From Okapia johnstoni (taxonomy: Eukaryota; Chordata; Mammalia; Artiodactyla; Giraffidae), in the NCBI GenBank assembly GCA_024291935.2, contig CM044315.1, positions 78,164,385 to 78,228,384 on the forward strand: a stretch of 64,000 nt of DNA, in the 5' to 3' direction. The number at the start of each line of letters is the position of its first letter. The first letter of the stretch is position 1. Positions 22,069-64,000 of the stretch are shown here, one piece after another. The notes under the pieces were generated by a model. That model was not told the DNA's origin, searched no databases, and worked only from the letters and a program-made list of their open reading frames with translations. The position numbers were made by a program, and so were the translations under genes.

Positions 22069-22407
22069 GAAAATGGCACCGTAATGCAAAATACATTTTC
22101 CTTTTCTTTACTAGTAATAAACTGTGACATCCATTTGACAAGACACCATCCAGCCCTACCAAAGTTATTTTAGCATTGTTTGCAAATCAAAATTGACCAT
22201 TGTTTGCACTTACTCTGTATCCTGTAGGGAAAGGATAAAATAGTGTATCAAGTGCAGAAGTCAGTCTGTGTCAATTGGTGTGTATTTTACATTGTGTTAA
22301 CACCAGAAATTGAAAAATAAGTACTCTTATGTGAATGAAACATACCCTCGATAATTATCACAAAGGCAAAATCAACTGACTTTCAGTCAGGACTAGTGTC
22401 TCATGTC

Positions 22408-23623
22408 CAGTTCAGTTGCTCAGTCGTGTCCGACTCTTTGTGACCCCATGGACTGCAGCACACCAGGCCTCCCTGTCCATTGCCAACTCCCAGAGTTTAC
22501 TCAAATTCATGTCCATTGAGTCGGTGATGCCATCCAACCATCTCATCCTCTGTCGTCCCCTTCTCCTCCTGCCTTCAATCTTTCCCAGCATCAGGGTCTT
22601 TTCAAACAAGTCAGTTCTTCACATCAGGTGGCCAAAGTGTTGAAGTTTCAGCTTCAGCGTCAGTCCTTCCAATGAATATTCAGGACTGATTTCCTTTAGG
22701 ATGGACTGGTTGGATCTCCTTGCAGTCCAAGGGACTCTCAAGAGTCTTCTCCAACACCACAGTTCAAAAGCATCAGTTCTTCATTGCTCAGCTTTCTTTA
22801 TAGTCTAACTCTCACATCCATACGTGACTACTGGAAAAACCATAGCTTTGACTAGATGGACCTTTGTTGGCAAAGTAATGTCTCTGCTTTTTAATATGCT
22901 GTCTAGGTTGGTCATAACTTTCCTTCCAAGGAGCAAGCATCTTCTAATTTCATGGCTGCAATCACCATCTGCAGTGATTTTGGAGCCCCCCAAAATAAAG
23001 CCTGTCACTGTTTCCACTGTTTCCCCATCTATTTGCCATGAAGTGATGGGACCAGATGCCATGATCTTAGTTTTCTGAACGTTGAGCTTTAAGCCAACTT
23101 TTTCCCTTTCCTCTTTCACTTTCTTCAAGAGGCTCTTTAGTTCTTCTTCACTTTCTGCCATAAGGGTTGTGTCATCTGTATATCTGAGGTTATTGATATT
23201 TCTCACAGCAGTCTTGATTTCAGCTTGTGCTTCCTCCAGCCCAGCGTTTTTCATGATCTACTCTGCATGTAAGTTAAATAAGCAGGGTGACAATATACAG
23301 CCTTGATGTACTTCTTTCCCAATCTGGAACCAGTCTGTTGTTCCATGTCCAGTTCTAACTGTTGCTTCTTGACCTGCATACAGGTTTCTCAAGAGGCAGG
23401 TCAGGTGGTCTGGTATTCCCATCTCTTGAAGAATTTTCCAGAGTTTGTTGTAATCCACACAGTCAAAGGCTTTGGCATAGTCAATAAAGCAGAAGTAGAT
23501 GTTTTTCTGGAACTCTCTTGCTTTTTTGATGATCCAGCGAATGTTGGCAATTTGATCTCTGGTTCCTCTGTTTTTTCTAGATCCAGCTTGAACATCTGGA
23601 AGTTCATGGTTCACACACTGTTG
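22408..23623 (-). mobile_element. BovB LINE, 5' truncated
   Basis: It starts with CAGTTCAGTTGCTCAGTCG (3' tail, antisense) and runs through the RT region to 23623. Minus-strand frames 22412-22609, 22805-23254 and 23258-23614 are fragments of one RT frame; the catalytic box reads YTDD. No clear target duplication. Confidence 0.92.
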
Positions 23624-24312
23624 ATTTATTTATTTTTATGTTAAAGACATAGGTATAAACACACACATGAATAGCTTGCTAAATACCTGCTTCCCTGGCC
23701 TTGCTACTCCTTTTCCTGTTGACCAAGCTGTTGAGCCCTCAGCTACATAGGCTGTGGTGCCTAGCCAGTGTTTTTAAATAAAACACTGAAAAATGAAGTA
23801 CAGAGAAGACTGTGGAAAGTAGTGAGAAAGAGCATATTGTAAAAAACAAAAGCCATAGGATGTGATGTTCAAATTTAGAGATGAGATGGTTCATGATGAT
23901 TATTGGTAAATCATACAGTAGGGGACAGATTGGCCAGGACTGAAGAAACAAGAGGGCCAAGGGAGCCCCATTGTGCCTGACAAAGGGGGGCATCCTCCAG
24001 ATGGAGAGTCTTAATTACATCCGTTACAGTGAATATCTTCACAACACTGTGAGCTCTTCAAGGCCAGGTGCATGGCTTCCTTATGTCTGTATCCCCACTA
24101 TTTAACACTTTCTTGCATATGGTAGATTTTTAATACATATATTTGGGAACCAGGAAACTGAGCTGAATCAGCCCACTACTTTAAAAGCCATTTCGGGTGA
24201 TGTCTACACATGCAGTTCATTCACTCCTCTACCTAAGGCAAGGGTGACAGACTTCATCTCACTCTGATGGAATGATAATGGATACCTGGAAGCATTAACG
24301 ATACAGATTTTG
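23624..24312. other. Mostly unassigned; L2 3' end at about 24035-24150
   Basis: TGTGAGCTCTTCAAGGCCAG to TATGGTAGATTTTTAATAC is an L2 3' end in + orientation. The rest is not recognised. Confidence 0.5.
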
Positions 24313-24400
24313 GGGGGACTCCCCCGGCAGTCCAGTTGTTAAGATTCCGTGTTTCCCCTGCAGGGAGCATGGGTTCAATCCCTGGCACAGAAGAAAGGAG
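24313..24400 (+). mobile_element. CHR-type SINE fragment
   Basis: GGCAGTCCAGTTGTTAAGAT and GGGTTCAATCCCTGGCAC mark a short CHR head and core. It lies 340 nt upstream of the first visible PIK3R3 exon. Confidence 0.7.
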
Positions 24401-24741
24401 TGCCACTCATTCACAATGCCACCTTGAAAGACAGGTGGCACAGATGTTCTCTATTCCCCACCCTGGTCTAGAAGAAAGGCATCTGACAAAAAGTTAGTAT
24501 TTTCTAAGAAGGAAAAAAACACAGATAGCTTGAATATTTCATTTTTTCAGGCAATTATTGGTAGAGTTCTAAAAGGATTCTTTCATTGGCTAATGTTTAA
24601 CATGTAACATAAACTAATCCTTAATTTTCTTTATAATTATCTGGAATCTTAATGTACATTGGTTAATGAACTGTATTTGAGGAAATTAGAAAGCAAATAA
24701 TAATTTACCTTACAAAATAATAATATTAATTTCTCTTCCAG

Positions 24742-63235
<38,494 letters not shown>

Positions 63236-64000
63236 AGAGGGAGCAGTGGCTCTCTAGCAAAATTTTTCTACAGTTTTTATTAGACTCTGAGGGCATTCTT
63301 TCTACGTAGACTGCTTGTTTTGCACAAGAAGTGATTCTGTGAATGTGAAGTGGAGAAGGCCGAGCAGCAGCCGGTCAGGATGGGGACGTACGGGGCCTGG
63401 GGTTCTTGGGGACTCAGCCGTGCCACCGCACTGACATAGGAAGCTGGGAGCAGATGCTGGTTTTGGGGAAAGTCTTTCATTGGGGTTTTTGTTTTACTTA
63501 GCCAGGTACCCTCAACAGAACGTGTTAGGCCTGATGGGGGTGGGGGTTGTGTCTGGAAGCCTCTGAGGAGTCCCTGTCCTCTTCTGAGAGGCCAAGGTGC
63601 TTTGAGACTGGTGGGGCTTGGCCCTGTTGGGAGTCTGTTTTGGTCTGGCGGTCTCTCTTCCTCCCAAAAAGAAGGTGGTTTTGGTTCAGTGGTCGAATGG
63701 CATTTGGTGAAAAAGACAACCAAAGGAAAATGGGGAGGCTTGGGATTTCATTTAAAGAACTGTAATCTGTGGTTAAAAAACTTTCAACCGAAGGTACCTA
63801 ACCAGTATAGTTTAGGTGTCAGCATCTCAGTAGCTCCTCTCTCTAAAGAAGCATTATGTTTAGAAACCATACTGGTCCCAGCAAAACAATGATTGCTGTC
63901 AGACTAAGGTGTGACGGAAGATGGTGGCACTAGTATCTGAACGCACACTTCTGAACCAAAACTTGAAAATAAAAGGAAAACTAGAGACTGTTAGTTTTAG
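63236..64000 (+). other. PIK3R3: PIK3R3 3' UTR (continues past window end)
   Basis: This is non-coding sequence after the TAA with no exon borders or recognised repeats. It is moderately GC-rich up to about 63700, then AT-richer. The several open frames on both strands here have no recognisable domains. How far the transcript extends cannot be decided from this window. Confidence 0.8.
63968..63973 (+). promoter_or_regulatory. Candidate polyadenylation signal AATAAA
   Basis: A canonical AATAAA lies 733 nt after the stop codon, 27 nt before the window end, so the expected cleavage site and GU-rich element are just at or beyond the edge. It may be used, or it may be an internal site of a longer 3' UTR. 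Confidence 0.45.

Larger units (their letters stand above)
1..24741 (+). other. PIK3R3: PIK3R3 intron upstream of first visible exon (partial)
   Basis: No exon coding for the p55-gamma N-terminus was found here, so this is read as the 3' 24.7 kb of the intron following the first coding exon. It consists mostly of L1, BovB, CHR, Bov-tA and DNA-transposon insertions listed separately. An unlisted alternative 5' exon cannot be excluded by eye. Confidence 0.75.

Noticed and set aside
63280..63723. Minus-strand 147-codon frame opposite the PIK3R3 3' UTR
   Set aside because: Proline/serine-rich with no recognisable domain, no splice or promoter evidence, in a GC-rich UTR where long chance frames are expected.

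Overview
The window is mammalian, and specifically ruminant, nuclear DNA. It is crowded with repeats found only in ruminants (BovB/RTE LINEs, Bov-tA and Bov-A2 SINEs, a ruminant-type L1), together with cetartiodactyl CHR-type tRNA-derived SINEs and old mammalian L1, L2, MIR and DNA-transposon relics. I cannot separate cattle from other bovids by reading alone.

One protein-coding gene is present, on the + strand: PIK3R3, which encodes the p55-gamma regulatory subunit of class IA phosphoinositide 3-kinase. Nine exons with GT/AG borders and matching phases join to 1,280 nt. With the one base supplied by an upstream exon they encode the last 426 residues, from the proline-rich stretch through the N-terminal SH2, the inter-SH2 coiled coil and the C-terminal SH2 to the stop at 63235. 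A family length of 461 residues then puts the missing first coding exon (about 35 residues) upstream of base 1. The 3' UTR runs from 63236 to the window end.

Layout: 1-24741 is intron upstream of the first visible exon and is almost all repeats. From 24742 to 63036 exons of 75-181 nt alternate with introns of 472 to 9,539 nt. From 63037 to 64000 lie the last coding exon and 3' UTR, clearly richer in G+C than the rest.

Repeats make up most of the non-coding sequence. At least ten BovB copies occur, eight of them longer than 1 kb and six of those antisense to PIK3R3. All are 5' truncated and carry broken reverse-transcriptase frames. Several insertions can be closed by exact target-site duplications. 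These reveal a BovB with a 5' inversion (9749-11613), a compound BovB-BovB-Bov-tA unit inside one duplication pair (59959-61325), and a Bov-tA SINE split by a BovB (47903-49640). I found no operon, CRISPR array, functional tRNA gene or novel multi-gene system. The interest lies in insertion history and a few splicing-related details of PIK3R3.
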